The notes below the pieces were generated by a model. It searched no databases. It was not told the origin of the DNA and worked only from the letters and a program-made list of their open reading frames with translations. From assembly GCA_900708905.1 (NCBI GenBank), contig CAADRB010000032.1:1661008-1725007 (forward strand): a stretch of DNA of 64,000 nucleotides, in the 5' to 3' direction. Made by a program: the position numbers and the translations under genes. This document shows, one piece after another, positions 28,601-43,600 of this stretch. The DNA is from Hymenolepis diminuta (Eukaryota; Platyhelminthes; Cestoda; Cyclophyllidea; Hymenolepididae). Each line of letters starts with the position of its first letter. Position 1 is the stretch's first letter.

Positions 28601-31600
28601 TCCTTTTTGATTAAATAATAAGAATTGTACTTCGTTGACAAGCATTTAATGCAATCCATGGAGACGAATCGTGAAACTTGAATTTTGGAACGTGAACTGC
28701 CCATTTAAATTTCCTTTAATCTGTACCTATGTGATTTGAACACTCAAGAAATCGAATATGTCATGGACTGATGCACCATGCTGCATGCTAAATAAGCAAA
28801 ATGCCCTGATTAATTTTTTTGTTTGTCAGCTGAATCGGTTATTTTTTTTCAATTTCATAGAGTGCTTTACATTTACTGCGAATTCTCACTAAGTACCCTA
28901 ACTGGCAACATGTTTTCGCGCACTTTCGGCGCTCACTCCTGTTGTTGTGAAATTGATTCAATCAAACGGAAGTGAGCAGTTTATTTAATTGAACCGGAAG
29001 TGAATTAAGCAGGAAGCGTTTCAGTAAATAGCAGGCGTAAGATCAGTTTAGTAATGAGATCCCCGACACAGAGCACAAACATTAAGAAAGTGGTGCACTA
29101 ATTAAGAGTTCAGGTCGGCAAAATGTTGAATTCTAAGGCTTTACCGTCCAGATTTTTCATATGATGAAAATAATGACGGTAAGTTGGAATAAGTTCCATC
29201 AAACTTCAAGGTTCTTCCAATTTGCTGACGCTCCAACTACTTCGAGATTCATTTTACACTGCTCAATATATTTTCCCTTAGAAGTATCTATTTTTAGATA
29301 TTTTTCATGTGATTTCATTTTAGAGCTCTATTCTGATTCACCATTAAATCAGTGTCATAGTTGTATGAGCGTACATATGAACAGAGGGTGATATATTCAT
29401 TTCAAAAACGGTGTAATGTATATTACTCCGCAAATTTGCATTCATATAAAAAGACACTCCTAACCTCTTTTTAATTTAAATTTCTTTGTTAATGTATGCG
29501 GCTTTTTAGTGATTACGACTGCCTACCTACTATCTAGCATGTCTGGAGAGGTAACACTGAATGACGTTAAATAGTTTTCAGTTTTGTTATATTTTGCCCT
29601 GAGTAAAGTGAGTTATCTATAGGAAATGTTATAAAATTTACCCTCTCTGCTCTGTTTGGCCTTTAGTCAAAATCAAGCCCTGGTGCTCGCTTCATATTGC
29701 TTTTGCTGTTCACCTCAAACCTAGAATTTCTCTTTTCGATATCATAAACAATTCGTAGAAAGTGAACCAGAGCGGATTTTCTAAACTTTTTTTCCAGATA
29801 CCAGTGCCCAAAAATTATAAGGTAAGCTTAATATGTGCTATCCGTTACATTATTGCTACATCATTTCCCACAGCAAGGCAAAATCTTTTCCCATTTTTAT
29901 CAATAGGAAAGAATCTGAACTTGAACATTTAAATATTCTTTCAAGAACTGATTGTAGGGTCAAGTGAAACCCGGAGAATAAAGCATAGTATCATAGTATC
30001 TTCCGTAGACTAAATACAGAATTCATCGAATTGTTCAACTTTATTTCAGGGGTTATTGCCAAAATTTCAGGATTTGGACCTTGCGTTCCCCAGTAAATTT
30101 GTATCAACAATTAACAGCTTTTGATCATTTGATCGAATGGGTTTGCAAAATGATATGTTCAAGAGACATGCAAATAATCGATTCCAGCACGAAGCACAGA
30201 CTTTCTATTACCTTTGGTTGTGCAAGGAACGTTTTAAGGATTAAATCTTCGGATGGCATCTGAACATGCGGAGTGACAAAATATTCCCATATGGTATGAA
30301 GCTGAAGGTAGAATGGGAATGTTTAATGAAGTTATGATTCTAGGGTGCTTATTTTAATTGAATTCTAGAAACTTTGAGTCGTCCATATTCTCACAAGGAG
30401 TATACTCATAATTCTCATAAGAGCTATAATCTACGTTGTAATGCGGAAATTTTTCAGAGCTCAATTTTCATGATTTGGCCCTCGGGTTTCTGGATAAGTT
30501 CATATCTGTGATATTCAAGGCTTGCTTACCAGTCAAATTAATTAAGTGGTTGCTCCCGCTACTTGCTTTTTTGTAGTTTTTAATCTTGAATACAGCTATT
30601 CAAATAAATTTGTCAAAAATATTAGTTATTTTCTCTTGAAGTCATTTATTTTTTACGGTTGACTGGTCTGAGTACTTATGTTCTCTTATTAGGTAATGAC
30701 ATGATCTAGCTGTTATGACAATTGTCCACTTTTTTCCCATTCAGCGTGATCGCAAGTTTTTGTTAAAACTCGAATCGGAAGTAAGAAATTTCTGATTTTT
30801 GTTTAAGAATCTAGATGTACTATTTTTGTTTTAATTCTGGCTTAATAGGGCAGCGGACTTTTTACTTGAAAAAGTACTGTGAACAGAATTTCGAAGAGGT
30901 AAACAATTGCAGGAAGAAAAATGATGACTCTTTCAAACGGGAAGAGTGTAAACTGGTAAGAGGTCTATCAGAAAAGGTCACTGTTTGAATCCCACAAAAA
31001 GTTCAAGTGTACTTTGCCTCAACGTTTCGTGTCTTTTAGAAAAATGTGCAGTTTCTGTACTCTAAATACCTATTCCCTATATTTCATTTCATTGACTGGT
31101 CAAAATTCTGCTCACTATGTTCCATTTTGTGATATTAGCATAATATAATGTAATTGGGCTGATGACGCAGTGACTGACATGCTCCTCTATGAAGTCCAAA
31201 GTCACAAGTTTCTCGTTCATCCAGTGAGGTTTCTTCATCAGAGAGGTTTATGGATGCTCTTTATTGTGACCGGAAAGGAGCAATATTTGCATAAAATTAA
31301 TGTTTAATAATAATAATAATCTTGAAGCCCTTTTAGGATAGCATTTTTCAATGTTTATCTTAGCGTAGGAAATAATGTTTTCGAGTCCTCCTAGTGAGAA
31401 ATCCGATTTCTGAAACGCCCTCCATTACCTAAACTTAATCAGTGCGGTTGGTCTTTCTGAACCTATAAATATTGGACCCTTAAATTTTGACTTGGCACTT
31501 GGACTACTATGAAACTGCTGCCTGAGTTATTTTAGGGACAACTCAGTTTTTATAAAAGTGTAGAAGATATGCAAAATCTTGCCATTCAAGCAGAATTAAT

Positions 31601-34600
31601 CGTGTTCTGTCCACTGTTTACTCGAATCTTTATGAGCAGCAAATTTAATGATCTCACACAATAACCTGCCATCTGCATTAAAAGTAATCGGGATTTTTTT
31701 GTGCGTTAGATTAATCTGAATTATTTCTCCTAAGTTAATCTGTCGTTGCCATCCTTTCGTGATCAGGTGTGAACTGATAATTAGTTTCATGAATATTGTG
31801 TGATTCCGTCTTAATGATTTACTGAATTCCGTTATTCATTTATGCCAAACAGGCATCACCGGCAACATTTTGATCTAAAATCCCATCTTTATTGTTGGCA
31901 AACTTTACAGTCTCACCTCTGATGGATATCTAAAATAATTTTTGTCCATCAATTTTAGTTTTATCTTTCCTTGAGCATAATTTGGACTGTTGTAATTGGA
32001 AGATGACAGAACGTCGATAGACATAACTTCAAGTCCCTGATTTTTTCTCGGGATAAGCGATTCCCACATGTTGCCCCTAATTAAATCATCTTTACTAAAG
32101 AGCTGACACACGCTGCTTCTAATTCCTAGAGAGCTTGGACAAAATATGTCGACGGTCCAGCTGTGCTTTGACCTTAATACATAAGAGAAGGATCAATAAT
32201 TCCGTTAGCTGTCTTTGCTAAATTAAGAAAATATCTTCAAGTGACTTAATATGTGGCTGCTCATATGGAGGTTGAATATTATCGCTTACAACGGCAGTTT
32301 AATTAATCTTCCAATAGTTCATGAATACTAGATAGCCAACACCTCTTGCTTTTCTGTATTTTCTCACATAAATGCCATTGAAATATTAATAAGAGCATCG
32401 CTGTCTTAATTTCTCCTAATATATTATGCTATTATTTTAAACTGGGCGTCTTTTGCACAAGTACATTCCTGTTCACAAAGGTTTTTTCACACTAATGGAT
32501 TCGTTTTTTTTTCTTATTTGGCCGTTGGGGTCTATTTATTCTGCCATTTCCTTCTAAATTAAAAATTTATAACTTTGTTTGTTTTTGTTTTTCTTCTAGA
32601 AAAGGAGGGACACGTTTGTCACAGTGAATGCCTCCCAGAAGCCGGTTGTTGGGGTCCAGGGCCTGCAATGTGTGCCCGGTGTTGTACCTACGAGGCAGAT
32701 GGTGTTTGCGTTGCCGACTGTGCCGACGCACCCGGATTTTTCCTCCCCCCAAATACATCAGCTATCATACGCTCCGGCTTTCGATGCCCAACTCTTCCAC
32801 TAACTCCTGAACAGGTGGACGCCATGAGTAGTGAGGAAATAATGGCTGCCATCAAACCTGCCCTTAAGTGTGCCAAGTGTCATGAGGAATGTGCAGAGAC
32901 GTGTACTGGACCAGAGGCCAATCAATGCATCGGGGAATGCAAAAACTTTAGAGTAGGTTTCTATTTTATACATCTTCATAAATATATAATGATATATCTT
33001 ATAGCTTATAGGAATTTTGCTTGATTTTTAAAGAGATAAATTTTTGGATTTGAGGTATTTTCATTACAGTACTCTGCTTTCCCCTACGAACAGAGTTTTT
33101 GATTGTACATGCAGGCCTGAAGAAATCAGGCTCTTCATGCCGTTAGCTGAGGACACCTTTCCTTATTTTCTGAAAATTGCCAATCATTTATAGTGATAAC
33201 ATCGAGTAAGCAAGTCTCGCTAGCACAAGCATGAATTTTTAGTTTTAGTCTTTAGTTAATTGTAAGAAGATTTGTTTTGCGGAGTTCAGAGGCAAAGTTA
33301 GATAACGTTTTCCCAATTCTTTCATCTTATAAAATTTAAAAATGTCAGAAGCGGATCATTTGAGAGTATTATAGTTTTTCCGTATATAGTACACCGATTT
33401 CTATTATAATGCAAAGTAAAAAAATATAATTAATATTAGCAAACTTGATCCTGTGATGATCTGTTCTAATTCGGCTAGGATTTCAAAAATTTAATTTTGG
33501 ATTGGGAATTTCGTGCCAATGTAATTAACAATAGTCACGGCTTAATCAATAGGGTAATTGAAAGGTGACTTTCTAGTAGAAGGCGTTTTTTATTCCATTT
33601 TTTATGAAAATGGAATATATATATATAGAGACATAAAACTAGTTTTATCGGAAATTCGAATTGTCTATGTGTTTCCTTAATTAACTATCACCGCATTTGT
33701 ACTCTAATTATTCGTTTTCGAATTTGATAATATGTCAATAACGTAGTAGATTTTGCAGCACTTAAAGTGATCTAACCTTCTGTTACTCTCTACACTGATC
33801 CTGGCGTTATTTTCTTCCCTGTTTTATAAAATAAATAAATGAACATCCTCTTTTCTGCCAGTTCGCAGACATTTCAAAGTGAAATGCTTGAGTGAATTTA
33901 AACCATGGAAAGCTATGTAGACTTAGATTTAGAAATAACATTTTTGCTATAAAAACCCTTCCTGTTAGCTTTAAAGAGGACATCTACAGTTTATCAACCT
34001 TACTGCTTCTCCCATGTCCGGTAACATGGTTAAGGAAGTCATTTTTAGGAAATGTGGCGATGAAGGTCTTATCAAGATGCATTAATTTTATTTAGAATCG
34101 AAATTGCTATAAAATATTTTCGTGAACATTACTGAAAATATCCAAGTATAGCAATAAATGTTGTTTTAAGTGCGAATATTTCTATTAATAAAGGAATTTC
34201 GAAGACTTTTTGAAATAATTCCAAACTTTTTACTTGGAAAATTTTTACAGTATACAGATTTTAATTCTGAATTAAAATCTCATTAATTAAAATTTGAAAT
34301 TTTTGTTGGAATATGTAAATATTTTCACTAAACATTTAATTCTATATGTCGATAATCCACATATTTTAAATATTTTATATTTATATTTAAATACAGTTTG
34401 TTTTTAAATGCAACATATTTCAGATGAATATTGCCAAACTCATTTGTGAACCTTTACTATTATTTTCTATCTTCCGTTCTTTATCTCATGGTTAAAGGCG
34501 GAAGAATGCTTTTGGTTATATGTATATAATGTTTAATCACGATAGTCGGTTAACAGATGCTACTTTTCGGTGAAAATTTATTCGAGTTTAAACAAGGGTT

Positions 34601-37600
34601 TCATTTATATCTGGTATTTTCATAGAAGCCGAACCTGCAATGAGAAAATGGTGGATTTTAATGTTATTTTGAATTGAAAATTTTTCCGTTGTGATTTAGT
34701 CAAGTAAAAGCATTTTACTTTATTCCTAGGTTCTGTACTATAGCATTTATTCTGAAACGAATTCCCGGGTGTGGTATCATCCCCACATTTTAAATCAAAG
34801 TAGATAAGCCAGGAAAGTGCGTAAGACCATTCTTTTAAGTTTTTGTTACGTATCTAAACCCAAAGGAAGCTATAAGTGTCCGAATTTATCTTCAAACATT
34901 GATACAATTGCCTTTTTGATGTGCATTATATAATAAACCCGCTCAGGACTTAATAATTAGGGAACATATGGGCTGTATCAACAAATCGACAGTGATCTAA
35001 TCTCAGCTGTTGCCCCTGCACTCACATCTCTGATTTGTGGGCTTAATTCACATATAAATTCTTGAACATTTTTTATTTGCTTCCAAAGCACTTTATAGCT
35101 AAGGTTTTTAGAGCTATGGTTCACAGGAATTATCATCATTTCATTTATTTGTGTATGCATGCCGTGGTACCGCTGGGAGATCTAGTTCTGATGCCACTAT
35201 ATATCTTCCCACTAGATATTGCTTGACCGCAATTCACTCAGACTCAGAGAAAAGGTAAAAGAGATATGCAGCTATTCCAAAGTTGCTTTGTTAATTTTTT
35301 AACAAGACCATTTATAAGAGAATATGATTAATGGCTGTCCCGATGAAAAGGGGATTTGTCTGGATTAACAATCCATATAATCGGGCCAGCACTTTAACTT
35401 GACAGAAACCACCTCGAGTGCATTGCTCAACATTCGAAAATACTGTGACTTTATGTTGGTGGCTCCTTATCTATATTAATTATAATTTAGCTAGTGAGTT
35501 GAAAGGCTCCGGTCAGTCAATTAACTAAATACGGCAAATATTTGTTTTATTGTCCTTTGCCAGTTTTCTGCTTAACTTGCTTTATTTTTAATAAATAGCT
35601 AAACAGATATCAGGTCATGAGACAAAGAACCTCGAGTTCATTTCAATGCTCGCGATATTTTCATCTAATTGGTCCTCAGGGTTTAAGATTTTCTGTAGTT
35701 ATGTCATATAGAAGATTATACCTCTACGTTTTTGTTCTCTAATTTTCGTTAACATTATCTGCCAGCCCATTAGAAATTTGTATAATTTCTCCCAAAAAAT
35801 TTTAAGGTAGATTAATACTGAGCTTAAAATTCTGGCATTTATAAAGTGAAGAACAAGAAATGGCAATTGAAATGTTTAAATAGACCTCGAGAGGGTCAAA
35901 CGAATATCATCTTAAATATCCCATGAACCTTCTTCCACTATTAGATTTCCCTTAATTCATTTGTTTTTCCTCTTCCTGACTGTTTTTTCTAACATACTTT
36001 TTTAGTCAGTCGAAGATACCATGTTTTCTACCCAAATGTTTGTCATTCCTTATCTCTTTCATATATTTTGCTAAGAATAATTACTTTAAATGATAAATTA
36101 ATTATCTTTAACGAGGTTTCGATAATTTAATCGCAATTAAGTCAAATGTTTAAAGAAGTAGGAAGGATTTATGTACCTCTTTTCATCTGTACTTGATTTA
36201 TGTATTATTTCTTTCGACCAAAAATAATAAAGAAGGCCTATTTTAATATATAAGAAATTATGGCTTATATAGTTATATCTGTCAAAAATATGTTTTTTAC
36301 CAGTTTCAAAGATTTACGGTCTACTTAACTCATTCACTGTTAATTTAGTCAATTAAGACTTTGTGTCTCTACTTCACCTGAACCAGTACGCAGCTCAGTA
36401 ATGCAAACATACGTAGATCAAAACATCAATCATATAGAGAGATCGCTTCTTCTGTAAATTACAGGATCTAGTGTGTGATGAATTTTTTCTAAACAAGCCA
36501 ACTTTTATAGACAGAACTGCGCTTTATTAATTAATTTCTCGGTGGATTTTCAACACTAGAATACTAATATATTCGCATATATTCTGACATTTCTGGGGAT
36601 TGGTTCAACTAATGTGATGAATAATTCAATCAATAACCACAGATAGTAGTAATGATATTCACTTATTTATCAATTAGGTACATTTTTTAAGAACATTGTT
36701 CTCCACTTTACTAAATATATTTTTATTAAAAATTCCATAAAAACAATTAACTAGAAAAGTTAATGAAATATAACTAAATTATCGTATGCGTATCGGAAAA
36801 TGAAGTATTCAGATAAAATAAAGCCTCTGTTTGTATTATTTGTGAATTTTTTTTTCGTTTCTTGATTGTCACTCATTTTCTAATTCCTCTAATGATAAAA
36901 CAATCCTCTTTTTGAATGTCAATAAATAAACAAGGTTTCAAAGTATTTTCGGAAGTCTGTACTCACTAATTTGATTTTTTATGTCTGATATATTCCGGAA
37001 TCTTATTATTTTTTTGCTTTTATAAATAGTTAATTAAAATATAATATCGTATTATAAATTTCGATACAGATGTTGGGCCTTAGAGATTATTTCGGATCTT
37101 AAAAATCAGATCAAAAAATATATTTTAAACGGTTAAAAATAGAATAAAAAACATAATTTAAGGCAGAAACAACTGTCATATTGATTTTGTAAATAAACAT
37201 AAGAAACATTATAAATAGGGTCTGATGTCCCATTTTTAATGAAACTATACGTTACCAAAGGCATTTGGAACAATAACAATCGGAACTTCGCTGTCAAAAC
37301 TATTTCTCTGCTGAGGTGCAATTTTCTACATCATTTTCTTATATTTTAGCAATGTTTATTTTATATCTTAGGAGATATATCTCCACCTCTTCTGTTGCAT
37401 TTAAGCAAAGTGAGGGTTCAAAGGCCTTTTGAGAATAGGCGTCCGCAAGGGAAAATGATGTTTTGTAGCTTTTTCATCAAGATAATTATATGATACTTTC
37501 GATGTAAAAGCAGACATATTTGCCTAGGGTTCCCATATGGGCTTGTACCTTCTTTTTTCCCGATTTTCTTCACTTTTAAACTCACCATCAAAGAGTAACT

Positions 37601-40600
37601 TAAGGTTTATACTAATTAGGTTTAATTCGAATCATAACATTTCATTATGTATTCACTGGGTCAGAAAGACGAAAATTTTGGATGAATTTAATCACAAATT
37701 TGATTTCCATCTTGAATTTTAAAATAATGCTATGTTTTAAAATTTTTATGGATATAATTCAATCACTTTATTTTCTTATAGTAATAGTAATAATAAATTT
37801 TAAATGAGGGAACTGTGTAAGTCCTGAATTAGGAAATTAAATGAAGTAGAGAAAGCGGGGACTTTCTCAACATGCTTTCGATTTCCATCCATTCCTCATG
37901 TATTGACTTACTGCTAACCAATTTCAATTGTAAAATTGCTTATCTTGCTGTGTGTTTTAATAATTATTATTATAAATTATAATTATTTAAAGTTATTGTT
38001 GGAACATATTCCCATAATCTAGTTTGCGATATATAAAACAATAGTTTCAGCTGTTTTATTATGGAAATTTATATTTAGCCCATTCCCAGACGTTCATGTT
38101 TACAAAGGTAAGACGTACCGTCCACCAAATATAATTAAGTTACGTTAAACGAGATACATCACAGCCAAATCTTATGAATTTCTGACGTCGAAATATCAAA
38201 GTTTATCTGTAAAGCTAGTATTTAAGAAAATATATATAAGTGTAAAGTGCATCGATGGATCAACGGTTAATGTGCTTGCCCGCAAAGTCAGAGGTCATGA
38301 GATTGAAGTACATCCAGAGCGTAAAACGGTTAAGCCTGACTAATAAATTGTCGTGGCAGAAGTTGATTTTATCGCCATTAAAGCGCCATGAGACAAACTT
38401 TACACCTATGACAGGTTTTGATAATGCTTCTCTGTACATAATTGTGAAACCATAATGAACTCTGTTATAGAATTCTAATCACTATACTATTTACTATTCG
38501 TCAGGAATGGTGTTGTACTTCCCGTATTGAATCTTTATATCTCTCTTCGTATATAGGTTCATGATATACTTGGAGATTAAACGGATCTATTTTTCTACTG
38601 ATCCTTATACTGCTTTGACATACTTGGTCTCTGATTTACTCTCCCAACAAACAGAATGCAGATATCTAACCTGTCGCCCTATTCTACATTACATTATGTT
38701 CGAAAAAGAATTCAGAACAATTTATCGCTTAACAGTATTTGAATTATGTTCCAAAAGAATACGTCTTTTCAATGCCTTAAAATTCTTCAAGAAAACTTAG
38801 GCAGTCACTGCTTAAGTTTAAGGTTAACTCGATTTTCTCCAAATAAAATTTATCAATTTTTACCAATCAGCTATGATTTTGGCATTTTTTTTTTTTAAAT
38901 CTTGGTTTATCTTCTCTATCCAAATTTTCTTCGTCATTCATTCCGTCAACAGATATGAAAAGTATGAAACTAAACGGGCGTTTTTTTAGTGGATGGTCCT
39001 TTTGTCATTCTTTAGATAGAGATTCAGAAGGTCATGTAAAACTGAAGCCCAAGTTCATGGCTTAATTTCAAAGATTGAAAGACAGTAAAAAGTGCTAGCT
39101 TTACCGAAAAACTCTTCCTCGACTGTTAGAAAAAGCCTTTCCAACATCCACAGATATTTACGTTAGGTAAAAAGAACATGTTGATTTCACCTAGCTCTTT
39201 GACATTGACAGAAATAAACTTTACTCAAATGTTATGTGCAGAAAGTATAAATATTATAAAAATCAAGAGGTTCTTCTTTATTTGATTTGTAAAGTATCGT
39301 GACATTTTTTTAAGTTCAAAAAAATTTTTAGAAGTGACAATTCTATCAAAATTTGGATTTAATTTCAATCTTCAAATTAAAGTTTAAATTTATTTGTTTC
39401 AATATATCTGTTCTATGGAACTTCCTGATTGGAACAGATTGGGCGAATCACCGTTTTCTAACTGTTAACTTGTTTGTGTAATGGGATGTGTCGAGCAAAA
39501 AGTTTCCGCCACGAAGTCTATTTATTCGGGTTATCCTTTTATTATTTACTAACAATTATCACACATATTATATGTGAATGTTCTAAAGCTAAATCCTTCT
39601 GAGTATCTGGGTGACTACGTGTTCATGATATTCAGAGTTTGATGTAATCGAATAGTTGAAGTGGAGAGGGTCTGATAAAAGCATATAGCAAATTTATTTA
39701 TTTGAATTCTGGAAACATTGAGTTGTCTACCTTCTTATAAAGAATACAATTTATTCTGTACTCTGTAGATGTTCCAAAGTTCAATTTCTATGATTTAGTC
39801 CCTGGGTTTATGGGTAAGTTTGTATTGTTGACCAGTTGTGGTTTAATTGAATGATTAGTTGGACCAATTTTATTCATTTGTTTCTTCCTTATAGCCATGA
39901 GTGGAAAGAAGAGACTAGCAACGAAATTTTAAATACAACGGAATGAACTCTATATCTTTAATACTGAACAGTTGGTATTCCATTATTGTATATCCGTTCA
40001 CAGATCTCATAGAAGAATTCTTTCAAACACTACTTTAATCATACATTTCTCCGATAAGATATCACAAATTTTCTTTTTAAATAAGCGCCTTAATCATGAA
40101 GTGATCATACACTCTAATAGCAGTAAAGTAATTGCAATCAGCAGTTAATGAGAATCTTCACGTGATAGGGGTGGGTCTTATATCGCCTGATGAGAGTAGA
40201 TATTTCCACGACTACATTCTTCTAATTCGCAATTTTCTGCTTGCAAAGTAATGAAAAAAGAGAGAGTTTACATGGGTTTACTTTATTAAGTGTAAGATGA
40301 CGATGTAGAAAAGAAATTGTTTCGTTTCTGACTCAATAAGGCCATTGGATATCTGAAACCAAATTAGAACTCTCTGTACCAAATCTCAAATTAGAGGTAG
40401 AATTATGCTCGTAACTGTAAAGACGGTGGCAACGCATCCATCCAATCTTTTAGACTTGTTTAATTCGGTGAGCATTTTTTTCTGAAATTTGATTCGTTGA
40501 CTGAGACGTAAACAAATGTAAACCTTAACTGTTGATAAAATTAAGCTTCTACCGAATACTCTCGAAATTTTTAGGAGAGAAAGACGTCTTATTCGCATTT

Positions 40601-43600
40601 GAAACTGCGTAGGAATCTTGATTACAAGAGACTGAGATCCTCCAGTTTACCTTCTTTCTCCTCTAAGCAAAAGTTGTATTGAAACCAATGAGCACTATGT
40701 CAAAATCTTATTTTGATTACAACCTTTTAATTAATTAGACTGAGTAAATTTTACAGTTAATTTAAACACTTTATCAGAAATAAAGATCTGTCCATTCGTG
40801 TACTAGCTATCGCGTAGTGGGTTGAAACAGCTAATATTGTAATAGGCACATGGTAGAATAGGAAACTTTGTCACATCTCATTAATACATCCATTAACATT
40901 ACGGCCTGATTTAATATTAGACCATTTTGCGATATCTGGATTCGTTATTATCTGTGGAAGTCCATAATGGTTGCTAAGATTTTATAACACTTTTTGATTT
41001 GCTTTTGCAGTCGGGCGATACATGCGTTCGACGATGTTCTCAAGACCACTACACTGAGGACAAGATCTGTCTGCCATGTAGTCCTAAATGCCTTCCTCCC
41101 TTGAAGTCAGAACTAATTCCCGAAGGAGTTTCTGCCTGTTCTGGTCTCGGTGAATTTCTTGGACTTGGCGGATGCACATTTTGTCACTTTGTTCAAAAAG
41201 GTAATCTACGCTGTAACTAATTAACTATTCTTTTGTTCTAATTAATTAAAAGGACGGGATTCATTAAAATGGCGATTTAAATACCCTAATTATTCTAGGC
41301 AACATCACCACAACCCCTTGAAGGACCCCTCAAATGTGTGATTTTTGTTGTCTACTTTGATTTTTAAGTTATGCTTCACTGCAATACATGTTCAGATTTG
41401 TAAATTCTATCGTTTCATTAAAATCATTCTGAAAACATATTGACTATGATACAACTGTGAAATTTTTCTCAAGGTTCCATAACTAATGTTTTATTAACGT
41501 AAAATTAAGTTTATATTTCCCATAGGAAATTGTTTTTTTGCAATTTTATCTACGAAAATCGGTATTTAGGCAGTTTTCAGCTTTAGAATAAGCAATATGT
41601 CAGCCAATTTGAAGTTTTCAAAGTGTAATACAAGTGGAAACTGAAATAAGAACAAAACTTGAAATTTAGATCCAAAAGTGTAAGGAACGAGTGAAATACG
41701 GTAATAAGGAATTAATAAAGAGACTAATAATTACGGCGTGTCGAAAATGTTGAAATTGTAGACTGTAGAGTTTTCTCCTCTAGTTAGGCCGCCAGTCAGG
41801 CAATTTATATTTCCAACATGGATTATGTTCTGCACAAAACAATTCCGCAAATATCAGTCTTTTAGTTTTTGTACTTTTGTTTTGGATAAATAAATCCCGA
41901 ATTCCATTACTTATTTTATTAATTTTAAGCCTCTTTTTGGCAGAAATAGGAGTATTCCCCTTTGAGAAGCACTCATTCGGAAATTGTAATGTTTATTACC
42001 GTATGTTGCAACGAAAGACCTGTCTAATCATTAATGCAGGTGGAGAAATGCGGTGAGAAGTGGCGATAATATAACTGCTTACAAGAAGAATATACTTCTA
42101 GGGCTACATGAATACTTCGATAGATATAAAAACGCTGCGGAAATATTGAAGGTCATTTAGGATACCGACGAATGCATAGGGGATTTAGCGCTCCAAACAT
42201 AAATAAACTATTTGACACCCACGATAGTTCTACAGGGAAACTTGAGGTCAGAGCAGGTGATTAAACCCTACAAGCAGAAGTACCATCCTTGGTGTCAACC
42301 GCGCCTTTGGGCTGAATATTTCGAAGATAGATAACTGCGTTAGAAGAAATTTATTACCACTGTATAAGAAAATTTTTATTTATCAAAATCATCTTCCTAA
42401 ACTACGATCTGCCATAAACTAACTTCTCACGATTCATTAGCGTGTTTATTTTTAAAGAATCGTGTGAAAAGGGAAGGCATTAAATTGTTTGTAAATAAAT
42501 GAAATTGGCATTACTGTGTAAATACTTGAGGCGGGCTAGTTCATCATTAGAGGCTGTGAAATTTTTCATGCACTTAAAGTGTGAAGAGTTCACTTTTCAT
42601 GCGATTCAAATGATGTCAAAGGTGCCTTGGAGATTAATTCAATTTGGCTTGCAAATATGATAATACAAGCACACGCACAAGTGTCACTTCAACGCACCTG
42701 GAGCTACATCTAACATCTCTTCTTTTAAGAATTCGCACCTTCCTGTTTGATGTTAATATTTAATTTAATAGCCTTTATTATTAAAATTAACATAGCAAAA
42801 GAGCTATTTTAACCGTTTGACCAGCACTGTTATTCGAAAACCGGTTACTATTTTTCACCCAGTCTATTCACAGTCACACATTACAATACGTAAATACCAT
42901 TACATTAGAGAAACTGGCGTTAGTATCCATATCAGTGTTGAATAATTTTTTAAGAAATCATTTATATGATTCAAACAAATGACGAAAGGTATGGGCAGAA
43001 AAAGTTATGGCAGAAGAGATCCTAGCATTAAAAACGTCAATTTAAAATGAAGACCTGTAAAAATAATGCCTTCTTCTTACTTATACAAGTGAAAAACGGC
43101 AAGATAAGAATAAGATAGAGTCGATGACAGAATGTTTTATTAAGAAGGACCAGTGAAGAGACAGCAAAATTGTAAGCAACGCGTTGAAAGATGCTTCAGC
43201 GGGAAGAAAAGCTTTATACATAATCGACTGGATAAAATTTGGTAAAAAATGGAGATGAGGGATAAATTCACTGCACAGTCTTTCTTTTCGAAATCTGGTC
43301 ACGTGAGATTGCTTTTTACTTAATGGATACCCTTTGTTTAAAATTTTAGCCTTTGGCAATAAACCCATATTTACCTGGACGATAGTTTATAATTGCATTA
43401 TTCAGTGCTGGTTGGCCATGCCATCTCGATAAAGATCTGTCTCTTCTTAAACAAGATGAACCAGTCCATTTCAAAATGTTTTAATATCGCAGAATTCAAT
43501 ATCAGAGTTAAATAACCATAATATTTCAAATGCACTCCTTTCACCTTCATTTGTACTCGGTGAATATTAAAACACTAAAGTTTTGTTTTAGTTAATTACA

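Larger units (their letters stand above)
26309..32599 (+). other. Intron 10 (about 6.3 kb)
   Basis: Separates L2 from CR2. It contains one copy of the second repeat family (30255-30620), SINE-like fragments around 31150-31480 and an AAT microsatellite (31306-31320). No exon is needed here, because the C488-E489 join is continuous with the family alignment. Confidence 0.8.
32953..41010 (+). other. Intron 11 (about 8.1 kb, the longest)
   Basis: Begins GTAGGT. It contains an AT dinucleotide run (about 33614-33627), a plus-strand SINE-like copy (38250-38365) and two adjacent copies of the second repeat family (39560-39920). The rest is AT-rich without recognisable genes. Confidence 0.8.

Noticed and set aside
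32567..32876. Antisense ORFs opposite exon 11
   Set aside because: They are mirror frames of a clearly coding exon with conserved cysteine spacing on the plus strand.
32575..33024. A free-standing cysteine-rich gene starting at 32575
   Set aside because: The first 25 bases are the polypyrimidine tract and acceptor of intron 10, and the end runs past donor AGA|GTAGGT. It is exon 11.
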